A stretch of DNA of 64,000 nt from Onchocerca volvulus (Eukaryota; Nematoda; Chromadorea; Rhabditida; Onchocercidae): positions 13,380,898 through 13,444,897 of the forward strand of contig HG738139.1 in NCBI GenBank assembly GCA_000499405.2, read 5' to 3'. The notes under the pieces are model-generated. The model was not told the origin of the DNA, ran no database searches, and saw only the letters and a list, made by a program, of their open reading frames with translations. The position numbers and the translations under genes were made by a program. Numbering within the stretch: position 1 is the stretch's first letter; each line of letters starts with the position of its first letter. Of the stretch, positions 1 to 14,100 are shown piece by piece.

Positions 1-489
1 AAGAAATAACACTATTTTGGGATTATTATTTAAATGAATGAAATGATTTGAAGTGAATTCAAAAACTATGTTTTTTTAAATTTCAAATATTTCCATGCAA
101 ATAGGAAGTGTAATAGCACCGAAAATATATGGATAAATGGCTTTCCAAATTTGCATGTATGACTCGTAATAATAAAGAAATGAATAAGACTTTTTATTGT
201 TTAATTTAATTCTAAAACATAGTTTAATTTCTTGATTTATCACTGATAATTTTGATTTTAATATTGAATGGTTGCTACCATTCTATTAATTTTTTAAAGT
301 AAAGGTTTCAAATCATGGTTTTGAAATTACTGTCAAAAATTTATTCGAAAAGTTTTGAAAAGAAATTAAGCGATTAGATATTCGTTCAAAGTGAAATTTT
401 GAAATAATAGTGTCTGTCGGAAAACTCCGAAAATTGAGATAAACAAGGGGTATTAAAGGTTATGAAGCGCTAATTTCAAATGCACCAAC

Positions 490-565
490 AGGCCGATAAC
501 ATTTGGGTAAACATGTTTCCCGCCAAACGCTCCAACTAAGAGGTAAACAAAGTGAGATCATGAGA
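490..565. repeat. Dispersed repeat fragment
   Basis: The segment containing AAACATGTTTCCCGCCAAA, then CGCTCC and an AAAGTGAGAT tail, closely matches about 43131-43196. Two copies 42 kb apart and outside any gene suggest a dispersed mobile-element remnant. No open frame or terminal repeat could be defined around this copy. Confidence 0.6.
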
Positions 566-2624
566 CGCCAAACTGGAGATCAGGAAAGAAGGAGGGATTC
601 CGAAAGGATATATAAGGATCGGATTTGGAGCAGAAGTATATTCTTTTTCCACTATTAGTCAACGAGCGCCTGTGTTTCTGCAGCAATCTTCTACAAGGGT
701 TTTCTACCGACATTATTGTACAGCGACCATAGTGATAATTCGATTCGAACTGACAAAACAATCCACAACAGGGATGAAAAATATTCTGTTCTACGAGCAA
801 CAAAGGAAAGAAACACATTGATTAGTCATTTGGATACTTTCGGATAATTATTTGTTCGTAATTGTTCCCCTTTTAAACTTTTTCTAACAGGAATTTTCAT
901 AGTCGCAAAAATTATTTTCACCACAATTTCAAGTACATATGTAAATTAAGACTTGATCGATGCTTTTTAAATATAGTTTATTATCATAGAAGCAATTATT
1001 TTTTTGCAATTCTGAGCATTCTGAAATGAATTAAATTGATTATTGTTTTTGATTGAATTATTTCCTCATTTTATAAATTTATCAATTATTGCGATTAAAT
1101 TGAAAAATTTTGAATCATGTATTTCGAGAATAGTATAAATTTTGTTCCCAAAAAAAAAGGTAATATAACGAACGATTATTTTAGCTTAAAATATTTTCGT
1201 ATGCATAAAGAATTAAAAATTCAATTAAAATTTTTGTTTTCAGGGGCAGATTATGTAATTGATCAAGATCATGTAATGCATATAATAAATCAAGTAATTA
1301 ATTGCTCTTCGTCTTATTAATTTTTAATTACAATTTGTTAAACGTGAAATAAATTTTGTTTTGGCATGAAATAAATTTCATTCTGCTCCATTCGAAATCT
1401 AAGTTGAACAGAGATTCTAACGTACGAATTTAAAAATTCAAATTAAATAACATTCTAGTAATATTTTTTTCAAACTTCTAATTAATTGTTCATCTTCTTT
1501 ATAATTTCTAATTACAATTTATTAAACATGAAACCGGAACGAAAGATTCTAGAATACGAACTAGTTTCATTTTTTATAAATTATGCTATTCATTATGAAG
1601 TAAAAATAGTATTTTCAAATTTCAATCCCGAAATTGATTTTAAAATCTTCAAATTAAATCATGTATCATTATGCTTATATTGATTATAAATTTTCATAAT
1701 CGATTTATTATTGATTTTGTTCAATATATACTTGATTATTCATTCATTTTAATTGTATATAAAATTAATAAAGCGCATAAATTGAAGAATAAAAATAAAG
1801 AAAGAAGAAAGATAAGAAAGATCTAATCGATCAAATCAATCTTTTTTTTTTCTAGGGATTGGAAATTCCAATGTTTTTTAAGATCTTAAATACGAAAAAT
1901 TTGGAGATAGTCAAAAAAGATATGAAATATTTTGAAAAGTTTGAAGTTATTGATTTTTTCTTTTTTTTTCGTGATGATGTTTTCATTGTGAAAGAACTCT
2001 CAGTTTTTGAAGAATTCAAATTATGTTTGTAATTTATGATCTGACTGGCGTGAATCATCTGAAGAAGGAAAATCACAAAATTTGAACTTTATTCTTTTCA
2101 TGAATAGATTGGCTATTTTAATCAAAGTGTCTTTAAAAGCCGCAAATTTTTCTGTCTTAGTTCGATCCCTTTTTTTTTTTTTATTGAAAATGTAAATTTG
2201 AACTTTTTCAACTGTTTCATCTAAAAAATAAAAGCTGAAAGTCTACCTTGTACTAATTATCTTTTATGAGCATTTTTAATAATACAGAATTTGCAAAGCA
2301 ATATCCGTTGAACTAGTTTTGCTGAAAGTGATTAGAATGAGATTACAGTTTGAGCCATAAACAATTCAATTTAATCCCTAAAATGTCCCAATTTTTAGTT
2401 GATTTTTCAAATTGAATTTCAACATTCATCATATATGGGAATTATTTGTGACACTGTAACCTTTACAATTTGACCTGACCTATAATTGCGAACGAACAAC
2501 TAATTGAACTTATAGTTATTGCTAATTTAGAACGAGTGAAAAAGTTTTTAAATTCCTAATTTCGTTCAATCGTTCATTAGAAATAGATTTTTGATTTGAA
2601 AATTGGTAAGAGCAAAAACTGTCC

Positions 2625-2978
2625 TTTTTTTACCTATTTATAATTCAAATCAATATCGGTTTGAGCTTTGAGCTAAAGGATTATTTGACGTATCCGAAGA
2701 TCTATTTTGATCTATCCAAGACGCGTGAAAGTTTATTTCACGTATCCGAAGGTGTTTGTTCATAAGATTCCTTTGAAACTTATAGCATGAATTTTTACCT
2801 ATCTATAATCCAAATCAATAAAGGTTTGAGCTTTGAGTTAAAAATTATTTGACATATCCGAAAATTAATATTTCGGATATTTCAAATAATTTTTACGTGT
2901 TTAAAGACCATAAAAGTTTATTTCACGTATTCCAAGGCATACGTTCGTAAGACTTTTTTGAAACTTACAGCACGAACT
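2625..2978. repeat. Tandem duplication, about 170-185 bp unit, two copies
   Basis: Two diverged head-to-tail copies are visible. Both begin with TTTTTACCTAT, carry GGTTTGAGCTTTGAG about 30 bases in, share GTTTATTTCACGTAT, and end near GAAACTTA(T/C)AGCA(T/C)GAA. Copy 1 covers about 2625-2791 and copy 2 about 2792-2978. Copy 2 differs mainly by carrying the palindrome at 2840-2894. No coding potential is seen. Confidence 0.8.
2840..2894. repeat. Near-perfect palindrome, 24-bp arms
   Basis: The left arm 2840-2863 (contains TTGACATATCCGAAA) and right arm 2871-2894 (contains TTTCGGATATTTCAA) are reverse complements with one mismatch in 24, around a 7-base loop. It lies inside the second copy of the tandem duplication. 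It can fold as a hairpin. Whether it is a miniature mobile element or an expansion of a shorter inverted repeat cannot be decided here. Confidence 0.85.
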
Positions 2979-5900
2979 GGAAAGAAAGCAAATCAGCATT
3001 TGAATATAAGAAATTATCGTTTGAGTATTAAAATTTCACGACCATTTCAAAAATTTTAGAGTTGACTGTTTGAAATAAAATCAGTATGTCGAAATTGTGA
3101 AAAAGTTGAAAAAAAAAGAACGAAAAGAATTGAACTCTATTAGCATATAAAGAAAAATAGCAAACAAATCTTCAGCGATTTATTTTCATTGCGAGAAATT
3201 CATGAAAGATGAAAGATGCAAGTAAAATTGCAAAAAAGCTTTTCGTAATTAAATTTACTTTCAAACGAAAATATTGCATTAGTTCATTAGAATATTTGAA
3301 AATAAAATTTGATTCATTTTAATTAAAGTTTCAGTCTTTAATTAACGGTCAAGTTTATTCAGTTTTTATTAATTCATTAAGCTTTCTTTGCCATGTCTTA
3401 TTTTTAAATATAATTGAAAAAGATTTAAACAACAAATATCTTGTTTGTACCTTCTAGTCTTAACTTGTTGATATGAGGATCGAAATTATAAATTTTGCCA
3501 ATATTTCGACATTATTTAATAATATCCTCTAGGTATAATATTTGAATTAGATTTACAGGATATGTATGACAATTTTGTTGAAAAATTCAAATGCTCCAAT
3601 TATAGAGCATTTTTTTGCAGATCAGAACTAAATGATGAAAATGTTTGATCTTGCAAAGATAATTTTTGATTAATTAAAATAGATGAAAATTTTTTAAAAA
3701 TAGATGAAAATTTTCAAATTTTTGAAGATCAAATTTTTTTTTTCAGATTTTTGAAACTTTCTCAAATGATTTGCTAAGAAATCACAAAAATTCGAACTTT
3801 TGTAGTGTGAACTGGACATTTTGGGCTCGCTTTTTCGATAATTAAATTTAGAAAAATGATTTGCATTAAAATAATTCTTGAATATATAATTCCTCCGAAA
3901 CTAATAATGCTTCAAAATGTTACCATTTTGATCATTTATCCAAAACATTTTTTAATTCGTTGTTAATTGAAAACTCTTGTGTTTAAAAAAAAAAATTAAT
4001 TATTTTAATTATTTTTTTGAGCTCGAAATTAACAATTTTTGAGTTTTTTTTTAAATTAATGAGGGGTATGAGTTTCTTTGCTTGGAAAATATGACTTGAA
4101 GTGTAGCTTCGATTTCTCATACAAATCACAAATTCTCAGCGCATCTTAACTGATATTATTACATATCCGCACAAAAAAATCGGTCGAATATCAATTGGTT
4201 TGGAAATCAAAGTGATCTGCTCAAAGTTTTTTGTTTATTATTGTATCACTTTGATTATCGGCAACATTTTACCCATAAAATTACAGTATTTCTCGTAAAT
4301 TTGTCATTAATAATATATGGAAAAAAATTATTTGCACATGACAGAATGTGCAAGAAAATATTAAATTGTAAGTTTATGGCAAAATTTTCATTTGTCAACA
4401 AAAAAGGAAATTAAAGATACTATCATCCATGTTTTCGCCTCCAACGTAGTGACAAAAAAAAAAAAAAAAAAGTGAAAAGTTCAAATTTGTTGAGAATAAA
4501 TCTCATTTGGGTCAAATTTCATTTGATTTAACAAAAATTTGCGTATATTTTTTCTAAAATGAGTGACAAGAAATTTTAACAATTCTTATAGAACGAATGT
4601 TAAGATTTTTTTTGTTTTTTACCAAAAACGTTGCGAACTTTTCGAAAACTTTTTTTTGCGAAAAATTTAAAGCAGTAGTATATAGGCGCTGTTTTGCTTT
4701 CCAGATGTTAGCAAAATTTTTTACCATATAGGATTCTCTTTTAAATTTCACTTAAAATATACAACTTATAATAGTTATTTAAGCAGGAATACTAATTACT
4801 TGTATCGCCCAGCAAAAGTTTACGGTCATTTTTTTCGGATATCGCATCATATATGATAAATTCTGGACTACTTTTAGAATTACAATGTAAGCATTAAGGT
4901 GATTGAGTTTTTTTGATATTGAAATCAATACTCGATTTTTTTATATTATGACTAATATCCGATTTTTTATTTCATGATCAATACTTTTTATATCATGATC
5001 AATATCTGATCAATATCCAACTAGTTCCTTCAACTGAAGATCATTATCCGCACTGCTAACGATTTCTAAAGATTCTGAAGATACCCAAAAACATCAGAAT
5101 CTGAAACCTTGTTCTTTTGCTCCCATTTTTTATTTCTTCTATTAATTCTATTCTTTTAAAAAGAATTTCATTTGTTAGCTACCTAAATATATAAAAATAT
5201 TGATGCTAAAAAGAAATAACAAATGGAAAATGAAAATTGAACTTTTTGTGAAGCCATTTTTCATTGTAATTTAAATTCATGGCATTAACACACACCCTTT
5301 CGTCGATAATTCTCAATTCATTTCTATTCTTATTTTCAGAAGAAATTACCTTTCATTATGAAGGTTTGTCTGTCCTTTTTATATCAAAAATATGTATCAC
5401 TCGTCATTTTCATAAACTCACGTAGCTTAAGTTCACGGAACTCACGTTAATTCACGTAGCTATATTCATTACATAACTTTCATCTTCTTATCTATTGCCA
5501 AATGTTATGGCGGTTATCCGAGAATTTCATCTCATATCGCTTTTATGATCGATAATAATTTGAAAGATGACCTTACTTGAACTTTCATTGTAATCTTTCG
5601 AAAAAATAACAATTTTTTTTCGACAAATTAATTACTGTTTTAAGGAATTATTCCTTCGTCACTTTTTCATTATTTAAGCATATTTTTGTGTTAATTCCTT
5701 ACAATCTCTTATATCATTTTCACTTTTATCATACTACATTTACTTTTTCTTGTGAAAATCTTGATATAACAATCAATTTCCAGTATTCTGTTTTATCTAA
5801 ATATCAAAAAGACAAAAATTCAATTTTCTAAAATCAATTTTAATTCCTTTTTGCAAAAAATTATGCCAAATTCATAAACATTATGGTTATTTGTATAAAA

Positions 5901-8143
5901 TTATATAACGGTTCTAACAATTAGTACGATCCGATTATTTATCTTTTCTGGCACAATTTCATGCGATAATTTTAAAATCATTGTGAATTTGTACAAAATC
6001 TTTCTCTTCGTGATGATTTTAAAGAGAAATTAGAAATTCAATCATTCCTATATCTTCGGAAATTTGTTCCAAGTTTCCACGATTTTTGTAATTTCTTCCG
6101 AAATTGCATATTTATTCGAATATTTGATCCATTTGTTAGTTCGCATCAACATCTTTGAAATATATTTATTGCTTTTCATCCTGAATTTAACATATTTATG
6201 TAACTTACTTTTTCTCTCTTGAATTATTCCAAACTCATTAATGATCCCATAAAATTCTTACTCTTCCATTCCTAAATATCATCAAAATCATCGTTTAATT
6301 TATTTTAATTTTTAATTCGGCAAACAAATTTGATATAAAAATTAACAGAGAATGGAAATTTTTGCTAAAAATTGCTGATCGCAACTTAATTGATCGAATA
6401 ATTCGTTCAAAAATGAACTCATAACAGCGGAAATAATCTATCAATTTCTGAAGGTCATCAGAAATCTTTATATAAATATAAGAAATATGTTATAAAATTT
6501 GTTTTGTTCGAAGAAAACAAATGGAAGAATTTGGAGAGAATTGTCTCTATCATTAATTTTTCTCGAACTTTTTTTTCCGTTCTTTCTTTGAATTAATTCA
6601 TTTTGATCTTTGAGATAATTCCATTAATCAGTCTACAATTGCGCTTAGATTATTGCTAGAAACAATTGTGATATTCAAAGCAAATCTTGAGAAAAAAAAT
6701 ACTTTACTTATTTACCTATTAATCGGAGGATTTGATGGTAAGTTCATATTTGAGAAGATATTTAATTGAGCAAGATGCGAATTTATTCAATATTATTTAA
6801 ATTAAAGAAATGTTACTATTATATTTTTCCTAATAATAAATATTCTATTCATTTTAAATTTTTTTATTTTTCCGCGAATTCAATTCTTATCAAAAATTAA
6901 TTTTCGATATTCCAGATTTCGTTTTTTCCTTTTTTTTTTTTTGGTTTTAAATCATTTTTATTCATATGGAAACGATGTATAATTGGAGTTTTTTTTTTTT
7001 CTTTTTTTTTTTTTGTTATTCATCCATCAAATAATACATTAAAATAAAACTTTTTTAATGTTTTGGATTAAATTATGAAAAACTTAGCCAATAAACTCTC
7101 GAGTACCAAAAAAATTTTCGTATTTCAGAAATTGGAACAATTATTATTAAATGTTACTTACTAATCAAATTCAGCATGAATTTTTACTAAAGAGAGAAAT
7201 TTGATATAATCAATTTTAGAAATAAATACCCTAAAATAACTAAAAGAAGAAAAAAAGAAAGAGATAATTATTAAAATAAGATTTTGTTTGATTTGAAGGA
7301 GGATTATTAAACTTTCTATTAAATTTTTTTTTTTTTTTAATGATGAAAATGTTGTTTGATTTGATTATTTAGCAGGAGTCTTTATTTTAAAATATCCCAA
7401 TTTGTTACTGTTTAATTTTCATATTTCATTTAAAAAATCGTTCAAAAATCAAGATAACATATAAATATCGAAAGATATATATAAAGAAAATAATAGTTAT
7501 CAGCAAATCTAAAATTGTTCATTTTAATTTATACAATTTCAGTTCATTTTAATTTCTATACACGTATTTTCATTTTTTAAAAGTAATTTTAAAAGCACAT
7601 AAAAGCACTTTCACTTGATCGCAATTGTATCTTTGCATTTTGTATGAGATAATAAAATTTAATTCATTTTATTAAATTTTTTGTGAACTTATTATTAAAC
7701 ATAAATATCTCTTAATTATTTAGAAGATGAATATTTTACTTTTTTAAATGCAAATTTAGAAATTAAAATCTCATTTCATTAATGCTTTTGAAAAAATTAA
7801 TTTGTATTTAATTCCTCAATTTATGAAAAAAATCATTTCTGAAATGAATTTAATGAAAAAATTATCACTTGATTCTCTTCTCTAGTAAGTAAGTTTGAAT
7901 ATCAAAATTTATTATAAAACAAGTTAACAATTTTTCGTCCATCATTAAATTTAATAGTAATCCATTAATTGATAAACAATCATTAAGTTCTGGAAATTTC
8001 GGATAAAAAGGAAATCCACTAAATTGCACAACTCAAAACTTTCGTTTTTATTTGTTTTTAAAATGAACTTAAACCAACAATTCTTTAATCGAATTTCTAT
8101 TTTTAAGACTAATCGATAGAAAATATCAGGGAGTTTTTAATTA

Positions 8144-11100
8144 ATGGTTTGGTTCAAAAAAATCCGTTCACCGGTTTCAAACCAAATCGATCGAGAGCGA
8201 AGAAAGAGAAAGAAGATAACATGGAACGGACGACATTTCGATCGGTCAAACATGAAACAATGTCAAACATCAATCGAAAATTTATCAGGAATGATTGATA
8301 AACAACATTTAACCGTAACAGATATAATTGATAAGGATGGAATAACCGTTACTGATAATTTTTCAATAAATTATGAAAGGTCAATTTTTTTTTCCTCAAA
8401 AAGATTTCGAATTTTTTAATTTTAATTTTAATTTTCAATTAAAATTACAAATTTTTGTTAAAAGTAAAGTACCTGTAATGGTATGCAAATTTAGCGAAAA
8501 GCAGAAAACACCACCATCATGGTTTCTGAAGCAGAAAATATTTTTTGGAACGGTATGTTTTCAATTTTATCTACTTAGGAAATTTTCAAATTTAAATGTA
8601 AAAGTTTTCGAGATGGGAAATTTTGGATGAGACTATTTGAGACCAGTAAAAAATTCGGTAAAATAAAGTTAATAATTACATAATTAAATTTAATAATTGG
8701 TATAATAAGGACATTAAGCAAATAATGCTTTTTTTTTAGGTACTTTTTCTTTAGTGATATTCAATATCAAAAAAATAGTAATAGGTACAAGTCATGATAA
8801 AATAGAAATAAGTACAAGTCATGATAAAATAGAAATAGAAACAAGTCATGATAAAAGAGAAATGGGTGCAGGTCATGATAAATTAGAAATGGGTACAAGT
8901 CATGATATATTAGAAATGGATACAAGTAAACAGGTACAAGTCATGATAAAATAGAAATAGATGCAAGTCATGATAAAAGAGAAATGGGTACAAGTCATGA
9001 TAAATTAGAAATGGGTACAAGTCATGATAAATTAGAAATGGATACAAGTAAACAGGTACAAGTCATGATAAAATAGAAACAGGTACAAGTCATGATAAAA
9101 TAGAAATAGGTACGAATTTCGCAATATAAATAGACAATATCATAGTCTCGACAATATCTAGGAATTGTGCATGGATAGATTTATTGATTAGATCATTTGT
9201 AACTTTTTTCGAATTTTCAGATCTGTGATAACAAGTTAAGCAGTAGTATCTTCTTGATTAGTCTATTATTTGCGATGCTTAGTGGTTGTAGTGTTTCATT
9301 GGTGATAATATTTCTCGGTCGTATTAAGCATATTCTCTTGACGAACGAATCAACAACTTTATCATTTCTTAACAGAATTTATCAGCAAATTATTGTCATG
9401 GCATTTGTTATTGTTTTAGCTGTTGTTGCTCATTTTGGCATGGTAATTTTTATTTAACTTTAATCAAACTTAGGCGTTAATATCTTTTTTTTTTTTAATT
9501 TCATCAAACTCAGACATAAATATGTTGCTAATAATTAGGTTAAAAGAACAGAGAAGTTGAAAAAAAAATAATTTTTAGTTTTTTTTTTTTTTGTTGAGAA
9601 TGTTGAAATATTTGAATTGATAACGATCACATTCGAGATCATGTAAACAAAAATAAACTTCTGAATTATAAATAGATTAATTATCAAATTTATCAATGCA
9701 TATATCAATTATGCTTTAGATTATCAGATCCCTGATCAATACTTTCTAATAGGGTCAAATTGTGATTTCTTCTTCAGATATGATAGATCTTTTCGATTTG
9801 TTTTGAAGTATATTTTTGGCCATCCTTGACCTTATTTACTTTAAACCACTTCTAAATTTTAGGCTATTTCAACAGATTTTACGAGAAATAATTATCAATC
9901 AGAAACTTTTTTTAATTTTTTGTAAATTTATCTTTTTTTTTTTTTTTTTTTGAAACTTATTAATAGTAGCTTTAAATTAAGCGTTTGTCAACAACAGTTT
10001 TAAGCGACAAAATTGGAAACCATTTAAAGCAACGTTATGATGGAATGCACAGCCATAAACATTTAAGCGATGAAATTATCACAAAAGTAATTGAGTAGGT
10101 TCAATTTTCTTTTGATATGATCAAAGAATTTCGATGTGATGATTAAATTATTCATTGATTTCAAAATTGCGCGTAAAAAAATGAAATTAAATTTTTTGTT
10201 TGAACTTCTAATTCGAACATTTCTTAACAGCCATGAAATTTTTCTTTGGCCTTGATAGTTTGGTAAAATAGGCAAACAATTAAATTTATATTTTTCATTA
10301 AATTTTTGATGTCCTTCGAAAACAGAAGATTGCAATAATTCACAATATCATGTAAGAACACAATTTTTATGCCTAAAAAAAAAAAAACTTGCAGGAATAT
10401 TAATTTGATAGTAAAAGGATTGGAAATTTTCGGAATGCAATGTCGAAATATTGCAATTTTCATATCATCATTGATTATTTGTTTTTGTCACGAAACTCGC
10501 TTATCATTGCTTGTATTGAGTGTTTTGTCATTGATTATAACACTAAATGTAGTTTCAAAAAAGGTGAAATTGGAAAATTTCTGAAATGAATACTAAAAAA
10601 ATTAATAAAAAGATTTCATAGATACAAAAGTTTGATGAAAATTTTCGAATTTTGAGAAATTTTTAAAATATCTATGGGAAAATAGTAATTTGTTTATAAA
10701 AGAATTTTTATTCGCTGTTAATTTTTCTCATTTACTATCTTTTTATTCTCGAATTTTTGAATTTTAATTAATGAAACTATCGTAGTTTCTCCCAGATATC
10801 ATATTTTGATCGCAAGAAAGATTAAATTTTTGTTAAAAAATTACTCTATGATTTAATTTCAACAAATCGATTGATTAATAATTACTTTTATCCTATAAAA
10901 AAATAAAATTTGTAGTTTTCGAAAAAATCAGAAATTCTTTTATCCAATAAAATTTCGCAAACGATTCAATTGGAAAAAGATTTACTATTATTGAAAACAA
11001 ATATTACAAATGATGAACGTTTGATGAAATTATCGTCGGAAGTAAGAAATTGTACTCGTTATGCTATCCTGAATCAAATCTGGAAAAATTCACATTCCGG

Positions 11101-14100
11101 AATCCTATCTTTCACCGTCTTCACATTTATCGGTTGTGGAATGCTGTAAAGTTTTCACTTTATTTTGTCAGCAACTTTTTTTTTTTTTTTCAAATTCACG
11201 TAACTCTATGAAGTCACGTAACTCCACTAAAAATCACGTAACTTTGCTAAAACTTATTTCGAATTAATTTCTTCTTTATCTAATACATCCAAAAGCTTCC
11301 AAAATATTTCATCCGGAAATTTCCAGTACCAAATACATGCATAAATTTCTAAAATATCCCATTCAAGAATTTTTAATCATAAATTTTTAATCAATTTAAT
11401 TCAATCATATTCTTATGAAATTATAGTTATGGTGGTTATCTTTTGCATACGAATCAGTTGATAAAAAAAAGCGATATATTCATTATCGTATTATCGATGG
11501 CACTTATTATAGATAGTATTTCAAGTACTTTTACAAATTACTATCAAATTCAGAAAGCTTTTCATGCCGCATTATATATTCGAAATCTTCAACAATTTGA
11601 TCATCAATGTATGGTAAGAATTCTGTGATCGATTCTTCTTGATTTTTTTCAGTATATGATAAGAATTCTGAGAGAATTTAATTTTTGATTATCAATATAT
11701 GGTAAAGATTCTGAGATTAATTCATGATAAGATACATAACAGATCAAAAAAATGATTGTGTTTTTTTTTTGATCATTTTTTTTTTTAATCCAAATTTCAT
11801 TTTACCATAATTTTGTACTTTTAAGTTAAACAAATTTGGTAGTAGACGTAATTCGATGGATGAAATAACCGTAACATTAATTACTGTCCCAGAATTCAAG
11901 AAGCCAATGATTCCATCAAAAGGAAATTCTATCGTTCGATTCATAAATGGAATTAGAAATGTTTTGCGTAATTATCATAATCATAAGTTGTTTTTTGTAA
12001 GTTTATCAGAAATATTTGAATTTTCAAATCTCACATATTTGCGTGTAACAAAGATGAAATTTATCAGGCTACGACTGAAAAGTCATTACATTAAGAAATA
12101 GATTTAATATATCGAGATTTCTTACACGAATTCACGACATTAATCATAAAATAATATCTTTAGAAATCTGTAAAATTAATTTAAAGCTACTTATTTTTCC
12201 AAAATGATTTCTGTGAAAGTTAAAAATAAGAAATTAAAATATTGAAATTTGCAATATTATAAATATTAGACATAATTGATAAACTTTTGATTGATCAATG
12301 AACTTCATGAAATGATATAAAAAGTAATTGTAATTTCAGCTGATGTGAAACAAGGCAAAGAAGATCAAGTTCAGACTAAATTATTATCTTAACTTCCGTT
12401 TGTACTTTCCTGTTTATCGTTTCAATCTTTCAATTTCGCAGTTTAAAAATTACACCTGTATTTCATATCATTTCATAAAGTCCATAGATCAATCAAAAGT
12501 TTATTATCAATTAGTTAGAATATTTGTAATATCACAAGTTTCAATATTTTTATTATCATTCCAGTTTGTTAGTTTCATCTTAGCCATTATATGCGGACTT
12601 GAACAAGCGGCATATAATATAGTTATGGGAAAAATTTTTACGGCATTTTATGAAAGAAATCCTGGTGATACGCCAAATATTCATGCCTTAACTTTTTGCG
12701 CCATTCAATTATCCGGCATTGGTTTCGCCGTTTTTATCGTACGAATCGCATCGGTCAGCATTTTTATTTCCACTTGATTGAAAATTTATTAAATCTTCAG
12801 ATGAATTCAAAATTAGAATGATAATAATAATAATATTCCGAGAAAATAAAAAATTACATCAATGGGATAGAATATTGTCTAAATATTCAACTCTTTTTTA
12901 ATGAACATAATAAAATTCAGAAAAAATTTAAGCGATATTTTGAAATATCACTCAAATATTCGGATTTGTTTTAATTATAATAAATAATTATTCATCAAAT
13001 TGTAACCAATACTATCTATATTTACAGTAACTCTATATTTACAATAACCAATTTCTAGCCTTTCTTTCATAATAAATGCAAAATAATATGTTTTGCAGAT
13101 TCAGATGAGATCAAATCTGATCAATAAGTATTCAAATTAAATTTACGATCAAATTCTCAAGTATTTTAGACTACAATAGCAGCTGTAGTATCTGAACATA
13201 TGGCTGTATCATTTCATATCATCCTATCTCGTCATTTGTTAAAAATGGCTGATAAGGAGCCATTAAGTAAGTTAAATGTCAACACTTTGGTGGATGAAAA
13301 TGTTTTACTAACATCTGAAGCAAAATCGGTAAGATATTTTTGATAGAAATATAATTAATCTATGGGGAGTAATTAAATTAAAAATTAAAACAATCATCCA
13401 ATCAATCAATCAATACAACGATTCTCCGAAAATCATAGTCAACGAACGTATTATCAATGTATCTAACAGCGGAGATACTGATATTTAGAATTTTTCAATC
13501 TGGCCAATATACAATGATACTTAAAAACCTTTTCAAACATCTTACTTTGAATTAGAAAAATGAAATTTTAATTTTAATAATCTTTTTCTGGTATATTATC
13601 GCCATTTTATGTGGAAAATAATAAAAGAATGGGAAATTTTACAGTAACTTAAATAATATTTTGTTTTTTGATGCAATAACATTACCAATTACTTTACAAT
13701 AACTTATCACTATGTATATTATAGCTTTATTACCCATATTTATCAGAATTAATGACACGCATAATTTCGGTGATAACAAATATTATTCTTGGCTTCATTT
13801 ATAGTTGGGAAGTAAGTTTCATTCGAAATTCTTTTCACTTTTATTTGGATTTCATTTGTACTAATTTGACAATGATTGATTTTTTTTTTCGTTAACAGAT
13901 AGCTTTACTCGGATTTATTTTCATTATTTTCTGTCTTTCTGTACAAATTAAAATGGAATTCGAAACATTCACCTATTGTTGCAAATGTGCGGGCGATCGA
14001 CATATTCAGGTCAATTAAAGTTTTGTATTTACTTTATAAGCATTTTAAATGCAATCATTATATTTTCATTCTTATAGCAATTTAAAGATATATCTATATC

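Larger units (their letters stand above)
1..8143. other. AT-rich region without supported genes
   Basis: About 8 kb of very AT-rich sequence with many poly-A and poly-T runs. Open frames are short (65-91 codons), rich in F/I/K/N/L codons, and have no recognisable domain or convincing phase-matched neighbours, so I call no gene. Supported content is a repeat fragment at about 490-565, a tandem duplication at about 2625-2978, and a 24-bp-arm palindrome at 2840-2894. It may be upstream sequence of the gene starting at 8144, but I see no defined promoter. Confidence 0.55.

Noticed and set aside
558..818. 86-codon minus-strand open frame with several cysteines
   Set aside because: No recognisable domain, no phase-matched neighbouring exon, and it adjoins a dispersed repeat. 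Not enough to call a gene.
1117..1683. Two plus-strand frames of 67 and 65 codons
   Set aside because: Composition follows the AT-rich background (F, I, N, K, Y), and no homology or splice pairing is seen.
8754..8954. Open frame encoding a TSHDKIEI repeat
   Set aside because: The frame shifts at the first truncated minisatellite unit, and the flanking exons join in phase without it, so it is intronic.
8779..9115. CRISPR-like array
   Set aside because: Units are contiguous without unique spacers and the sequence is eukaryotic, so it is a minisatellite.
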